From Porites lobata (taxonomy: Eukaryota > Cnidaria > Anthozoa > Scleractinia > Poritidae): DNA of 64,000 nt. Shown in pieces: positions 20,525 through 33,907 of the stretch (its first letter is position 1; each line of letters opens with the position of its first letter). Below the pieces are notes generated by a model. That model ran no database searches and was not told the origin of the DNA. It was given only the letters and a program-made list of their open reading frames with translations. Both the position numbers and the translations under genes were made by a program. The stretch spans positions 882,501 to 946,500 of the forward strand of contig CALNXK010000023.1 in NCBI GenBank assembly GCA_942486035.1, written 5' to 3'.

Positions 20525-23500
20525 ATTCAGTGAAACAAAGTTCCTTTCAAAGTCACACTTTGGACAATGTAACCAACACCTTAAGCAAGAGCGCCACATT
20601 GAACGTAACGTCTTCTCGCTTTAGACATGGAGAAGTTCTGAACGTGGATTTCCGAGCGACAATGGTTTCAACAACTTCAGCACCAACTCCATCAGCGACA
20701 ACCTCTCCGTTTTACCTTTTACGAGATGATCCTCGTGAGTTGATAACAAGTTACTTTTGTATGAATAGCGTGACAGTATTTTTGTGTTTTTTTAATTCAA
20801 CGTCGTTATTTTTTTGCAGCCACACCGCTAGAAACAAATGGTAGCCTTTTACATGGCTTCGACCAGACACAAAAAGGCAAAAAGGTGAAGGAAGGTCTCA
20901 GTTCGTTTCTTCCGCATTTGCCTGGTAAGGCTTCTTCCACAATGCTTTAATCATAGTCTAATTGTGAAGAAGGAAGTGCATAAATCCATTGTCCCTTGGC
21001 TTACGTTACCCTGTATGTACATGAAAACGGCAATTCAATATAAGTTAAGCACATATCGGCCAAATGAGCCTAAATAAGCTTAACCAATAATTGTTTTAAA
21101 ACACTTTCTCAGTGTTCAAATGCAATATGTTGTGTTAAGCTTAATTTTTGTGACACTTTCAGCTGATAATTTCGTGCGTCAGTTTAGAAATGCAGTTACA
21201 TTGTAATTTCTCTAAACTATAAGCTTCAATTAAACAATATGCTGAAGTTTCCTACTCAAAATTTGCATTTATGCTGAGCAAGCATGTACAGTATTTAATA
21301 TCTGCAAATTAAGTTTCAAAATACCTGACCACATCAAATTAAATTTCAAAATACTTTGTGTACCTCTGGCTTTGCTGAAGAGCCTCCTACTTTATCAGTG
21401 ATCACCTCCTACTTAAAAATCTATTGAGAACCCTGCTCCTGTGGTCCCACGGTAATCAAGGAAATAGTTCACCTTCAGTTTACACTCCCACAGTCCCATT
21501 TCCCTGTAGCAGAAACTCATGAGGGGTTGAAACATGTAACTCTTTATCTGATCACGAGCATGGAACGTGAGCTACAGGTTTCAATCCCTTATGAGTTTCT
21601 GCCTTTAGTCAATATATCTATTCAAATCAACTAGTAAAACAACTACTCCCAGTCTTGCAGCCCTTTAGTCGAGAAATTTATCAAAATCAAGTATGTAGAA
21701 TGACTGCTCAAACCTATAGTAAGTTAAAATCAGGTACTGACAAATACATTGTTTGGAATTAGTTTTATTAACATATTTTACTTAAAGGCTTAAAGAATGA
21801 GGAGTGACACATAGAGTTTGACTCTATATTTGCCATAATATTGCTTGGTAAATTTTTTGCTTCTGCTCATTCTGGTATGTTTTCAAAGTTCTTTTCCCCC
21901 TCCACAAGTTCAATGACAAAGTTGTCCGTGACTCTTAAAACTGATAACATCACAAACAGTACAAGGAACATGGATATCTACATGGATACTTAACAATTAT
22001 TCCTCGAGCCCGAATGGACTCTGAGTCAATAGCCCATCGGCCTCGTGGGCTACTGACTCAGAGGCCATGAGGGTGAGAGGAATAAGAGGGCTTTTTGGCG
22101 GCAAAAAAGGATTAAAGTCTAGCTTTAACTAGCTAAAATGTTTTTATTCTCGATATTTTTGACCAGCTAGTTGGATTTTACTGAAACAATTATTGTTTTA
22201 GTAAAAATTATCCAACTAGTTGGTCAAAAATATTGAGAATAAACAAATTTTAGCTAGCTAATTAAAGCTAGACTGTAATCCTTTTTTGCTGCCAAAAAGC
22301 CTGCACTTTTCGCTACTACAGTCGAACCTCAATTATCTGGACTCGTTGGGACCAGCCGAAATTGTCCGGATAATCGATAGTCCAGATAATCGAAAATATG
22401 AATATTAATAAAGAACAAAACTGATTAAATTGAGAAAGCGACAATTAATCGTGAAACAAGACTTTTACAAATCGTTACGATGCATGCAAGCGCTGCTTTT
22501 GCTGTTTGAAAGCAAAAAAAACTCGCATTTGACTGCACTTTTCAATGCTGTAGTTTTAAAAAGGATATGGCTACGGATCTTGATTGTGACTTATAAACAT
22601 TCATGACCAAATTGGGACTGGAGAAAAAGTCTGGATAATCGAGGTTCGACTGTAGTGGTCCATAACATATGGCCTAGTAGTAGCTCAACCAATAAGAACA
22701 TAGCATTGATAACAGACCACTAGTTGGATTTTACTAAAGGTAATTACAGGGGGTAAGCAAAACCACCCAATATAATGGAGGTTGCCCATAGGAAAGACCC
22801 CTTATGGAACATAGACCTCTCTGGCTCAATTGCGTTTTAGAGAATTTTCAGTTCTGACTAATGAAGTGTGTTCCCTTTTTCTTTTTCTCTTTGTTCAGGT
22901 GTTATAGATGAACTTGGGGGACCCGAAACTAGGTAAATAGACATGGAATATTGCGTTACTGATATTGCTGCTGCTGTTAATACCCGAATAGGCCATGTTT
23001 CAGTTGTGGGCTTAGTGTCCTAGCCTTTGAGTGAATGTGAGACTGCAGTTGACCTTGTTTTGATACAAACCTCATCCCTTTTCTTAAGTAAATTTTGCTT
23101 AAAAAATACTAGTTAGCATACAAACAACATCATTTACATAATAAAGCAGGAAGGGCTATATCAAAACAAGGTCAACTCCAGCCTTGTTTCTGCCTACAAC
23201 TGTAAAATGGTCTATTCTAACAGCATGAGACACATGTACTTGATACGAATGTAAAAGCACAGTTAGAATAACGTATCAGTTCAAATTTTTATCAATAAAC
23301 TAGGAAAACTGCCTAGTTGCCAATTTAACTCTTTTGTTTGGTGCCACATATATTGTGAGATGTTTTGTGGCTACAGTTGTGGTGCGAGAAACTATAATTA
23401 ATATAATGTTTTGGTGAACATTCTGTATTAATTAGTATGAACTTGTCAGAATAATGCATATTTATGGCCTGTCACTAGCCTAAGGGTAGTATCTGTTAGG

Positions 23501-26189
23501 CTGCATGATATGTTGTACCGGAAAATATCACAACTTTACAGCGGACATGAAAACTGTAACCACATGCACTTACTCAAGGTTTTCTTGTGTAAATTCTTCT
23601 GACTAAAAAGGCGGATTTGTTATCTCAGATCATATGGATTCTTCACCACTGGTCACCAGTGACTCATCATGGCGGCTGCAATTTTTCCAGCTCTGGGTTA
23701 TTAGAGTCTGGAATCGTCTCCCTTATGGAGTTATGTCATCTTCTACATTAAGCTGTTTTAGGCAGTCTGTTTTGCCTGCCATTAGATCACTTAAGGTGCC
23801 TTCACATCTGCACAGGCTGTCACTGCTGACTGGTACCCTCCCAGTATTAGAGGAATCTCTATCTTCTTTGGGAGTATTTATTCTAAGTTCTAAGTGCACA
23901 GAGCTTGCACATGAAGAGATCACATTCATTGAAGAATTGTGCACCAAGTGGAAAATCCTCCACAATTCACTTTCAGAGTTAAATGGTACATGTTCTACAC
24001 CAATTCTAATTTATCATCCAATTTAGGTGAAAAGAAGTGTTACACCTACAAACATAAAAATTTATTTGCTTTTATTTTTTTGTATTTAATTTTCTTATTT
24101 CAGTCTCCGTTCTGTGGTTGACAAGCCACCTATTGGTGGGAAAGAGCTTTTACCATTAACTGGACATTCTTTGTCTGGATTTCGCTTAAATCCTGGTCCA
24201 GTAAGTGTACCTAATAGTCTCAAACATGAGTAAACAGTCCAACCTCAAAATTGCCTGAAACTTGATTTACCAGATTTTTCTGTTTTACTTTTTGGTCTCG
24301 TGATGAATAATCATGGACATCTTGAAATGTGATTGCTGTTTTTTTTTTCTATTCAAACATTGAAAAATGCCGGGTTGTCACTATAAATGTCAAGTTGCCA
24401 GGTAAATACAAGTAGGCAGAAGATCAAACAGCTAGGGATTTCTTTTGGTTCTATTTTTCTTCTGTTTTCTAATAAAAGTAGTTGAGGGCCACACTGATAG
24501 TAGCCAGGGAAAATTCCTGGCCCCGGGCGCTAAATGACAACCCTGAAAATGCCTTTGAACCAGATTTTGTTTTTCTGTTGAAGAGCAAGAGTAGAAGAGT
24601 GCATTCACCTGAATTATCACAATAGAGTTTCTAATTATTACACCATAGATTACAGATGAACCACTACTGTTGCTGTTCCCTTCTTTTGTAAATCATGAAA
24701 GTAGTGTTGAGAAAGATATTATTAATTTTAAATATTTTGAATTTTCCAGACTATTTACCCCAGTCCTGCCAAGTCCAGATAATCAAGGTTCTACTGCAGG
24801 AGTGGCCATTTACTCATGTGCTGTTTTAACTCTGCCTGAAACACTGCCATGTTGTCTTTTATTGTCCAGAATTTTTTGTATTTTTCTAGATCCCTGAACA
24901 GTTCCGTTTCATGAGTCAGCATCCAGTTAAGAAGAAACACAGACACAAGAAACACAAAAGTCAAGACACTGAACGAAATAAAGATAGCGAAGCTGTTGGT
25001 CAAGGTTTGCGGCTACTTGAGCCAGAGAAGCCTGCATCCTCTTCTGCTGGTACGTTACAAAAAATGGAGAGGCTTATATCTTGAAAGGAAGGGGGAGTCT
25101 TACAACTGCTTTGAAACAAGCTATAGCCAGTGCATGAACTAAATACATTTTGCATGTCTTGGTTAAAATTAAGCTTCAAAACTTCACAAATAGAGTGGCC
25201 TTTATGCATGATTACATGAGACGAGCAAATTTCACCACCAGGTCTCTTTTGCAAGGAAAATTCTCTGCATTTGCAGTCTTTGTTGTGGATATTCTTTTCA
25301 AATTTGCTGCCTCAGGAATTCTTTTATGCAAAACTTAGCAACTTTACAATTTCAAAATGAGGCTTGGTGGTGAAATTTGCACATCTGACATAAACATGCA
25401 TAAGGGCTAGTTATTCAATACAGGAGGGGGCTTATTTCTGTGGGGGAGGGCTTACCGGTAAGTAATTTAAGTGTATCCAAAAATCAAATTAGCTTTGTAA
25501 TTCTTTCAGATTTGAATTCAGATACAGTGTTAAGCCTGGATTAGCTTATAACCCTACTTTGAACAACTGAGCCTTATTGACTCTAGAAAAAGATAGTGTT
25601 TAGTGCTAAATAATAATATGTAGCTTCAATAAATATGTTTATTTTTCAACAGAAAAATCAGAGGGAAGTCATGATTCAAAGAAACACAAAAAACAGGTTA
25701 GCCAAGTAGGAGCATTTTGATGCTTAAACATTTTTCTTAGGAATGAATTTCAGAATTACCATTGTAGCAGAGTACTTCTCCAGTATCCAATAAAGTGTAC
25801 ATATTGTAAGAGAACTTCCAGTCTTTATCATGTGCTACTATGTTGCAAATGATTTCTTAGAGGTCTCTTTTCTTTAAGGTAGATGGATTATGGAGGTCTC
25901 CGTTCCTCTTTGCATTTAGTCCTTGCTACAAATTAATATGAATTATTATAAAATGCAGGTTTTTATCTTAGGTTTTCATTTCTTGTTTCAGAAAAAGCAT
26001 GATGATGGTGAAAGAAAAAAGAAAAAGAAAGAAAAGAAAAAGAAGAAGGTAATCACACTGTATTATTGGCAGGGCAAATTTACTTGATTTTACTTGGCAA
26101 TAGAAATTAACAGTGGGCTAACTTATCTGTTCTAATTTCAGAAACATACCCCAGATGCCACCCCTACAGGGGGATTGGAACCCAGCTGA
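20494..26189 (+). CDS. MED19: Mediator complex subunit 19
   Basis: Eight exons with GT-AG junctions: 20494-20734, 20820-20924, 22899-22932, 24104-24200, 24890-25049, 25653-25696, 25992-26048 and 26142-26189. They sum to 786 nt (261 residues; human MED19 is 244). MED19 joins the Mediator head/middle region and relays activator and repressor signals to RNA polymerase II in the nucleus. Family marks in order: a Ser/Thr-rich N-terminus, PFYLLRDDP, KKVKEGLSSFLPHLPGVID, LRSVVDKPPI, LTGHSLSGFRLNPGPIPEQ, then KKKHRHKKHKSQD and a long Lys-rich tail that would act as a nuclear localisation and protein-contact region. The conserved block spans about residues 75-170, as in other animals. The second-largest intron (3) holds a LINE fragment; intron 2 holds the foldback and pogo-like elements. 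All phases agree. Confidence 0.95.
22089..22302. mobile_element. Foldback element in MED19 intron 2
   Basis: Arms of about 100 bp run GGCTTTTTGGCGGCAAAAAAGG inwards to a turn in ATTGTTTTAGTAAAA near 22195. The right arm repeats the left with few mismatches, including GCTAGCTTTAA-like and CCAACTAGTTGGTCAAAAATAT words. No TSD is evident. Confidence 0.75.
22319..22652. mobile_element. pogo/Tigger-like non-autonomous element
   Basis: The termini CAGTCGAACCTCAATTATC and GATAATCGAGGTTCGACTG are inverted, with TA on both sides (22317-22318 and 22653-22654). CAGTNNAACCTC ends and a TA duplication are known marks of the pogo branch of Tc1/mariner. At 334 bp there is no room for a transposase. It lies in MED19 intron 2. 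Confidence 0.8.
23650..23800 (+). mobile_element. LINE reverse transcriptase C-terminal fragment (degenerate)
   Basis: One frame reads FFQLWVIRVWNRLPYGVMSS followed by Ser-rich residues and FRQSVLPAIRS. This resembles the FFPRTIRDWNSLP...SSSSV..FK motif at the end of many non-LTR reverse transcriptase frames. No 3' tail was found. It sits in MED19 intron 3 and is not part of MED19. Confidence 0.45.
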
Positions 26190-27130
26190 AGATTAAAATC
26201 CTTAGTCCTATTAATATTATTAGATTGTACATTGAACATCTTAAGTTATTATCACTTTTTGGATACTTCATAATACAGAACTCACATATTGTTTGCAGGT
26301 ACATTGTACAAAGTCAGGTAGTTTACGCAGGTAGATGACATTACTGTGTCGGTAGCCTTTTCCAGGATGTCAGGTACAAAGTATAGAAGGCATTTAGTCT
26401 TAAGGAAAGTTTTTCTGTCTCATTAATGCTGGTATTATTTGCTGATCTTTTTGTATTTCTGTCTGTGTTTGTTCAGAAAGTGGACAGCACTATCCACAAT
26501 AGAAATATTTCTGTAACTGATTTATTTGACAGATGGTTTATACACTCTTTATAAACTGGGGAATTGTTTTTTGAGAAAGCAGTGGAATTATGTTTTGTGT
26601 AATTTCCAAACATATATTGTAAAATCCTAGCAGTTTTGCTAGAACCTGAATTTTTTTGGTCTGTATGTCTTTGCTTCTTTGCTCCATAATCCCAAGAAAG
26701 AAGTTTTCACAAGGTTACTTCTCTTTGACCGAAGTTTGCACACAGTGACAATGCGACAGCATCTAAAATTCTGATGAAAGAAGTGTCATTTGTATAGAAT
26801 TATTTGTATCCTGGGTAAAAAAATCACTGTTTTGCCTTTGAGACACACCATCACTGCTTTTCAAATGAAATCAAGTTAATGTGTGAGAAAATAATCATAG
26901 CTATGTTTTTCTCATTATGTTCATTTTTATCTGAGTCATGTCATTGCCATTACACAAATGTCAAACAAAATAAGTGGCTGTTTAACTTATATTTAACCCA
27001 TGCAGTTTGCACGAGAAAGAGCCACTTTTCTTAGAACAGTTGTTTTGGACTGTTGGGCACAACAGTTTGAAGGATGAACACATCGTGAAATTTTATACTG
27101 CTCCCAGTGTACAGAGTAGTAGGTATTTAA
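26190..27130. other. MED19 3' flank
   Basis: No second gene is seen in the 0.9 kb after the MED19 stop. The stretch is AT-rich and should include the MED19 3' UTR. No polyadenylation site can be fixed by eye. Confidence 0.4.
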
Positions 27131-27135
27131 GTATT

Positions 27136-27382
27136 GCCCGGGACCGGGTTGTTTAAAGTTGGGTTAAGATAACCCAGGGTTAGTGCGAAATTTGAAATCA
27201 GTTTTGAATGCTTAAAAAGTACATTCAGTTTAATTCTTTCTGTCAACGAGTTGATGATTGGATGCTCTTAGAAATAACAGAGAAAATTGTCGGAGAAAAT
27301 GCTTTTGAACAAAAGAAAAAGAATCCCAGGTTAAATTTAACCCTGGGTTAAGCGCTAATCCGCCTTCAAACAACTGGGCCCA
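27136..27382. mobile_element. MITE with (G)GGTTGTTTAAAG / CAAACAACTGGGCC ends
   Basis: The inverted ends surround a roughly 245-bp unit. AACCCAGGGTTA near the left end is mirrored by TTAACCCTGGGTTAA near the right. The pattern matches a repeat type that I associate with cnidarian genomes; the class is not determined. Confidence 0.6.
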
Positions 27383-27884
27383 GATCTTGACAATAAATGC
27401 AGAGTGTTGTTCATTAGCATCTCTCAGCAAACAGGGTATTGATCCATTTTTAAATAATGAAATTAATTCCAATCGACAAAACTTAAGATCCATTAAGTAA
27501 GAATAGAGTCAATGAAATTAGGGAAACATTGTAGAGTGACACTGGGGTCCTTTACTCAGTAAAAGGACACGACACAACTCTTATACCATAGAACTCTATA
27601 TGAAAATGAGTTAGTACATGTTACAATATAATTAAAGTAGAGGTGGTTTTAAATAGGAACAATAGTTGTATTATGGTTCTTTCACTGTCACAAAGTGTAA
27701 TAGGATAATTATTTATGAGAGATAAGCTGTATGCAGTTGTTATTGCGCAACAGATTAACCAGGTTGCTAGCATACAATCTGTGAGGATCTCTGTAGCCTG
27801 CAGTTGCAACACATGGTACTGTCTTTGTTACACAGACCCCCTTCTCATGGGTACAGATACAGGATTGAAATTGAAATACCATAT

Positions 27885-28260
27885 TTAGTCGATTAAGCGC
27901 CCAACCTCGAATAACTGCCCACACTATAGGCAGGAAAAGTTAATAAGCACCCACCTCCTACCACCCCCCCCCCCCTCCCCCCACACACACACAAAAACAC
28001 TGACCTTACTGACAATGAGGTTGAAATAGACTAAGGTCTACTAAGAGAATCATTGAAGACCGAGTTTTCTATGCATTTTAAAGAAACTTTCAATGAACTG
28101 TTAAAATTCTGCTTTGGAACATCAGGAACATCTTCACGTTTTTTTTCCAAAATTGGTAACTGTTGCTGAAAATTGCGAAAATTTAATAAGCATCAAACCT
28201 CGAATAAGCGCCTACTCTCAAGGTCTAAAATTTAATAAGGCGCTTCATTGAACAAATAGT
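27885..28260. repeat. TCGA(T/A)TAAGCGCC repeat with polyC tract
   Basis: GTCGATTAAGCGCCCAACCTCGAATAA at 27887 and CCTCGAATAAGCGCC at 28198, followed by TAAGGCGC, mark the two ends of a repeat around a polyC/polyCA tract at 27962-27995. There is no coding potential. Confidence 0.5.
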
Positions 28261-28439
28261 TATTGAAATTCTTGTGCTGCATACATAGTAGGTGGATGAC
28301 TGAATCATTGAGTTGATAGTACAGAGATTTAAAGGCTAACTAACATTTTGAGCACTAGCCCTTTCTCGGAGGGAATCAATGAGGAAGTTCTAGAAACACC
28401 AACCTTCATAAAACCAATTAGTTTAAAGGAATTCTGACA

Positions 28440-28900
28440 ACCCCTAACTACACTAAACTAGTTAAAATTTTCATACTTTACATTATGTGAAATATCGAAT
28501 GTTCAACTTTCTGCGTGTAAAATATTCTTTAATTACTCTTTAATTAAATTTGATTTTCCATATTCTGCATTGTGTCAAATATGAAAATTGTAATATCTGC
28601 ATGGCAAAATAATACTGAAATGTTAATACCCTCTATTTCAAATCTGTAAATATCAATATTTTACGTTATGTCAGATATAAAATTTTTAATATCCGTTATG
28701 TCAATACTGAAATTATAATATCTCTCTATGTAAAATCTCTAAATTTCAATAATCTGCAATATCTCAAATAACAAATTTTCAATATTTTGCTTGTCAAGTA
28801 TTGGACTCTATAAATAATTTCCATATTCTGCATAAACAAATAAAATGAATAATGATGAATAATAGCGAATATTTTAATACGATAAAATACCCATCAGTGG
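28440..28900. repeat. AT-rich degenerate repeat, block 1
   Basis: Diverged words of the form TCTGCATTATGT(A/C)AAATAT(C/G)(G/A)A recur every 50-60 bp. The same words make up the larger block at 31540-32560. Confidence 0.6.
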
Positions 28901-29520
28901 ATAAAAACACTGTTGTCAATAGTCCTGTAAAAAAATTAAACAACTAAAAGATAAAAATAGGATACGATAGAAAACTATGACTATGACTATAGGATAAAAT
29001 GCTAAAAGACCATAATTACACTGTGATTAAAACAATGACCAGTATTCCACTTCAACTTGCCCTATACTGCCCCAGCTGACTGCACTAAGAACACCATCAA
29101 GAATTCTGCTGTTGAACTACCACCACCTACAGACGACCTGCTCAACTTTTGGCTAACTTTGACGCACTGTATGTAGAAAGGCGAACACTACAAATAGTTA
29201 CGCGGAACGGCTATGGACGCTCCAGTTTCTGTTGTAGCAGGATCCTGGTCCTAGAATTTTATACACGAACATACCTCTTTGGTTACGCTACTCTGACGAC
29301 ACCTGTACACAAATACAAGATCAACGATGTCATTATTGGTATTATGCCGGAATATGGAAATATTTATATTCGACGTGAAACTTATTTCGGTATTCTGCAT
29401 TATAGTCGGGTACACAGGGCACCAAAACGTGACACCCACGGGCATTTTTGCCTGATTTTTGGCAACATAGCTATTTTGACTAACTTGAATACGCTGTTTG
29501 AAAATCATTGTTGGACGGGT

Positions 29521-29935
29521 TAAGGGGTACTTGGGTTAATTTTACTGGGTAGGTGCCGCTGGCATCTCAGAGCCCCTACCCCATTATAGTCTATTCTGTG
29601 ACCAATTATAGACCCCATCTTAGTCACTTTTGGGCAAACATGTAATTTTCGCAATCCCAGCTTAGTCACTTTCTATTTTTATGAATTGACCCATTTTTTA
29701 AACTGATTGAAGAACACTTTACTCTTCACCTACACTGACAAACATTCTAGTACATTTGCTAACCGTAAATAAGAGGAACTGTCTTACCCCAAAAAATCCG
29801 AAAATGTGCGACCCCATTGTAGTGGCTCCATTGAAAATGCGACCCCACTATAGTCAATCCAGTCGTGAAAATGCAACCCCATCCAGCGGCACATCCCCAT
29901 TAGTAGCCTCTTATAAAGAAGTACACCCCGGGGTT
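29521..29935. mobile_element. MITE with TGCCGCTGG subterminal words
   Basis: GGTGCCGCTGG near 29552 is mirrored by CCAGCGGCAC near 29882. Between them, diverged TAGTCACTTT/ATGCGACCCCA words repeat several times. It looks like a non-autonomous element; the borders are approximate. Confidence 0.5.
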
Positions 29936-30229
29936 CCAGCCTGGCCTTAGGTGTTCAGAGAGTGGAGAGAGTGGTGCTGTAATTGAGAGGGGAGGGGAAA
30001 AAATGGAACAAAAGGGGGCGAGGAGGGAATGCCGGTGAAATTTGTTTTCAAAGACTTATTCCGCCCACTTTGTCGACATTGTTGCTAAGCTCAATTCTTG
30101 TGCTAACATGGTATTCTGGGGCATTTCAATATGACGTCATTGTCCAATTAACGTGTTTTCTTCCCTTTAACACTGATTTTAAGTTACATATAACCGATAT
30201 AACCAGAAACGCTTTGAAATTATTAGCTG

Positions 30230-30917
30230 TGGTCACACTACAGACTTTTTACCCGGGTAAACTCGACTTGTTGACAGTTTACCTAGGGAAACTTGATTTT
30301 TTAAGTGTGACCGATTTTCCCCTAGGTAACTTACCTCAGGGTAATTTTATCGTCTAGGGCTTGGATATGTCTCGAGAACAATAGATTTTCCCTTGACAGG
30401 GACCCCAAAACAATAGCTTGGGAAAAAAGAAATACCGAAGTTGCTAGCCAACACTATAGACGCTCGTCGGCGAAGGTCTTGATGACAGAACCGGACATAG
30501 CTCACGCGGTGAAAGGTATTTTTGGGGCACGAGTTGTCTTAGCCTCCCCGCAGACGTCCTTTGGGGTTCGTTCGTCACAGAACCCCAAAGGACGTCTGCG
30601 GGGAGGTTAGAGTCGGCTACGTCTTAGCCTGTCTTCACCTTGCACGTTGAATTAGCGTAAGAAATAACAGCGAGATAAAAGGAAAACAAGTCCCTTTGAT
30701 CGGCTAGATCCATGCTCAACTTGGCTTCTTGAATTTACGCTCCAAAAAATTCAACTGTGTGTGAAAAACTTGGGAGCCGATATCGGTCGGGTGACCTTCC
30801 CAGAATTTTTTACCTAGGTAAAACAAAACCCGAGATGAACTTACCTTGGGAGATTTTTGATGAATTTGCTCTAGGTAAATCGGTTTTACCTGGGTAAAAG
30901 TCCGTATAAGAGTACAC
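30230..30917. mobile_element. About 690-bp inverted-repeat element with internal hairpin
   Basis: ACAGACTTTTTACCCGGGTAAA at the left is mirrored by TTTACCTGGGTAAAAGTCCG at the right. Further CCTAGGTAA words lie inside each arm. A separate 70-bp palindrome is embedded at 30540-30609. The TSD is not resolved. Confidence 0.65.
30540..30609. mobile_element. 70-bp palindromic MITE nested in a larger element
   Basis: The ends TAGCCTCCCCGCAGACGTCC and GGACGTCTGCGGGGAGGTTA are almost perfectly inverted, with a loop of about 10 bp. The flanks GAGTTGTCT and GAGTCGGCT match at 7 of 9 positions, suggesting an old 9-bp TSD. Confidence 0.7.
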
Positions 30918-31539
30918 TAAAGATAATTTCCGACAGTTTACCACTGTTTGATAAGCCATAACGTCACCATCGACCACGCCCTCTCATATAAAATTCACCT
31001 CCGGTCACGGGTATAGTGGGGTGCCAAATACGCTCCTTGCATAGTTTTGATATTTTGGCGAAAAACATTTTTATTGTTATTGTTGAATCTAATTCATTTC
31101 ACACTTTACTTTGTTGGGTTCATGATAGTGACTGGTTGCATTCATGTAAAAATTTCGAATTTATAAAACATGACAGGACGTTGCTCCTCAACTCTAAGGT
31201 TTCAGTCTGCTACCGTGTAGCATGAAAATTTTGCGGGTTCTAATTTTTGAGAATTTTGCGGATTGACCTCGACCCACAAAAATTAGTTCCCGCAGAAAAA
31301 AAACCCCGCAAAATAAATCGCCGCAAAAATTAACTCCCTTCAGTCAAATTAAAAACTCTGCTTTTAGTGGACTTGTTGTGTATGGCAGGGATAGGCTTTT
31401 GTTTTGTCTTGCTGTTGTTCAGTCCCTTTGTGCAGTAAGATATTACAGTGATTTCCCCGTTGCAAATACATTCATTGTTTTCGCGTTAAAATACCTCTAA
31501 AGTTTGACCATATATGGTCATGAGGCGGGAAATTTGAAT

Positions 31540-32560
31540 TTCTTTAATTACCTGTAAACGCATTCTGCTTTTTTGAGAATATCAAACTTTCAACACCGTC
31601 TCTGTCAAAAAAGTAATCAGCAATTTATGTAAATATAGAAATCCTTTGAATTTTCAAATTTTACATTACGGAAATCCTAGAAATTTAGACATTCAGCTTA
31701 TCAAATACTCGAATTTTACTTTCATGTTTGTTAAATATTTTAGATAACGGGAAATATTGAATTCTAAATTTTCTGTATCTCAAACAAGGAACTCCTTAAA
31801 TTTTCATCTGATGTTAAATGTAAAAAATTAAATAATTTGGATCTCATATATTGAAATATTACTCTCCTGTATTTTAAATGTCTAAATTTCCGTAATTTGC
31901 ATTATGTAAAATATCGAATTTTAACTTTCTGTATGTCAAATATCGAACTCTTTGAATTTTCATTTTCTCTATTTCGTAAAATCCAGGAATTTAATATTCT
32001 ACATTTTAATTACTGAAATTTTACTCGAGGGTACGTTTAATGTTTAAATTTTTCATTTTCGGCCTTATGTCAAATAACTGAATGGAATGTTTATATTCCG
32101 GATGTGATACAGACGAATTTTACTCTTTTATGTTCAATTTGTCAATTTTTATATTATCTGCTATGTAAAACATGGAATTCCCAATATTTTGTAAATCATA
32201 CATTGAACTCTTTAAATTTTCATATTCTGCATTATGTTAAATATGGAACTTTAAATATTATGCATATCAAACACTCAATTTTTACTCTTATCCATGATAA
32301 ATGTGTAAATTTCCATCTTTTTCATTACGTAGAATATCGAAGTTTCAATTTTCTGTATGTCAAATATTGAACTCTTTAAATCTCCATATTATGCATTATG
32401 TAAAATATGGAAATTTTTATATTTTGGGAGTAGTCTGTCATACGTTATATTTACTGTGTAAATCTCCATACTCTCCATTATGTCAAATATCGAAATGTTC
32501 ATATCCCGGATGTTCTATGCTTAAGTCTTTTTTGCTACTAGTCTCTTTATTGGCTAAACT
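31540..32560. repeat. AT-rich degenerate tandem repeat, block 2
   Basis: About 1 kb of diverged units built on TCTGCATTATGTAAAATATGG, TTTCTGTATGTCAAATATCGA and ATTGAACTCTTTAAATTTTC. The last word recurs at 31943, 32202 and 32366. Units of roughly 50-60 bp seem grouped into larger composites. The apparent frames here are by-products of the repeat. Confidence 0.65.
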
Positions 32561-33635
32561 TTCGGCTATTAAGGACGGTGCTTGGATACCAATAGGCTTC
32601 CGAACCCAGCCGCATTTCCAGGTGGAGAGAAGCGATGACCGGAAAAATGTCTGCGTTCGCAAGTTGGGTTATTAAGGGGACTTCTTATAAATCAGCAACA
32701 AAAATCTAAATAAAAATCAGACTCAAGTTAAAAGCAATTTAAAAACTTTATTGACCTATATATTCCACGAACTTTTCTCATTTTTATACAACGTCGCGAA
32801 TGCCGACAGCCACTCTACAATTTATACTATCTAGTTGAAAGAGAAAACAATAACAGTTTATACTGTTTCATCAGTGGTGCATACAAGCTCTAACAATCCG
32901 TGATAACATCATTACCTTATCATGTTATAAATACTGCCTGGCAAAAAAAACTGTACAACAGAGTGAAAAATAAGCCTTAAACAAAAGTTGGTTATTAAAT
33001 ACCTATTTCTTAATGATGTATATTTTCACGACGTTACAGAGAGAACTCCGAGTTTTGTAGTTCTTCACGATGACATTACAATTGTCGCATTGAAATGCTT
33101 AGATAATTCCAGTGGTGGGCAAAATACTTTACAAAATATACTTCACGAATTACAAGGAAATGTGCTAAATTCTCATATAGTTATCTGAGAGTTTGCGATT
33201 GAAATTAAATGAAGCATTTTTTCTGCTTCGACCACCATTTACTATTTGAGTTGGTTTTAGAAGTTAAACTTACCTGTTTACTCGTCTGAAAAGCGGTGTT
33301 GACCGTGCAAAATTACGTTAAATATTTGTCTATTTTCATCAACGTCAAAACATTCCGGATACGCGAGAGGCAAATACTGATAGATACTTTGAAGAAAAAA
33401 AAACATGGTGATAAAATCCAAAGCACCTCATATCATAGTTATTAAAGTGGAATGGTTATGAAACCCGTTAGACTCTTTTGTTATATGTTTTTGTTAGCTT
33501 TTTTGGACCCGACAGTGCACAACGTTCAATAGCATTCCTATCATTTTGAACTTACTGACCAATAGAAACATCGCATTAATTTATTCACTCACAGTTTTTG
33601 AACAAAAAGCAAAGGATTGTGCACGGTCAGGGAGT

Positions 33636-33907
33636 CAGGCGCGGATCCACACCGGTTTCCACCGTTTTACGGAAATCGGTCAGATTTTTCATAATAAATA
33701 TATTTTTGATAATAAAAAACACTTTCCAAGTTGAAACCTGGGCAATATACTGCCTTAGTGACTCGAAAAACCCAGGAAAGGGGACTTAAAGAGTTAAACA
33801 CCAAAACATCTCTGGGGGAGCCTGCCCCCCAGACCCCCTTAGATAGTGCTTGCGCCTTCGGCCCTCGTTTAGGAAATCGGTCAGTATTTTTTCCAGATCC
33901 GCGCCTG
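33636..33907. mobile_element. MITE with CAGGCGCGGATC termini
   Basis: CAGGCGCGGATCC at the left and GATCCGCGCCTG at the right are inverted. GGAGT on both sides may be a short TSD. Internally it contains ATCGGTCAG twice and a G/C-rich GGGGGAGCCTGCCCCCCAGA hairpin. Confidence 0.65.

Noticed and set aside
23634..24026. 130-codon frame as a MED19 exon or a separate gene
   Set aside because: Phases of MED19 exons 3 and 4 join without it. Part of it resembles a LINE reverse transcriptase end.
29149..29523. 124-codon open frame
   Set aside because: It lacks an ATG at its first codon, shows no domain, and lies between repeat blocks. The reverse strand is also open. I treat it as chance.
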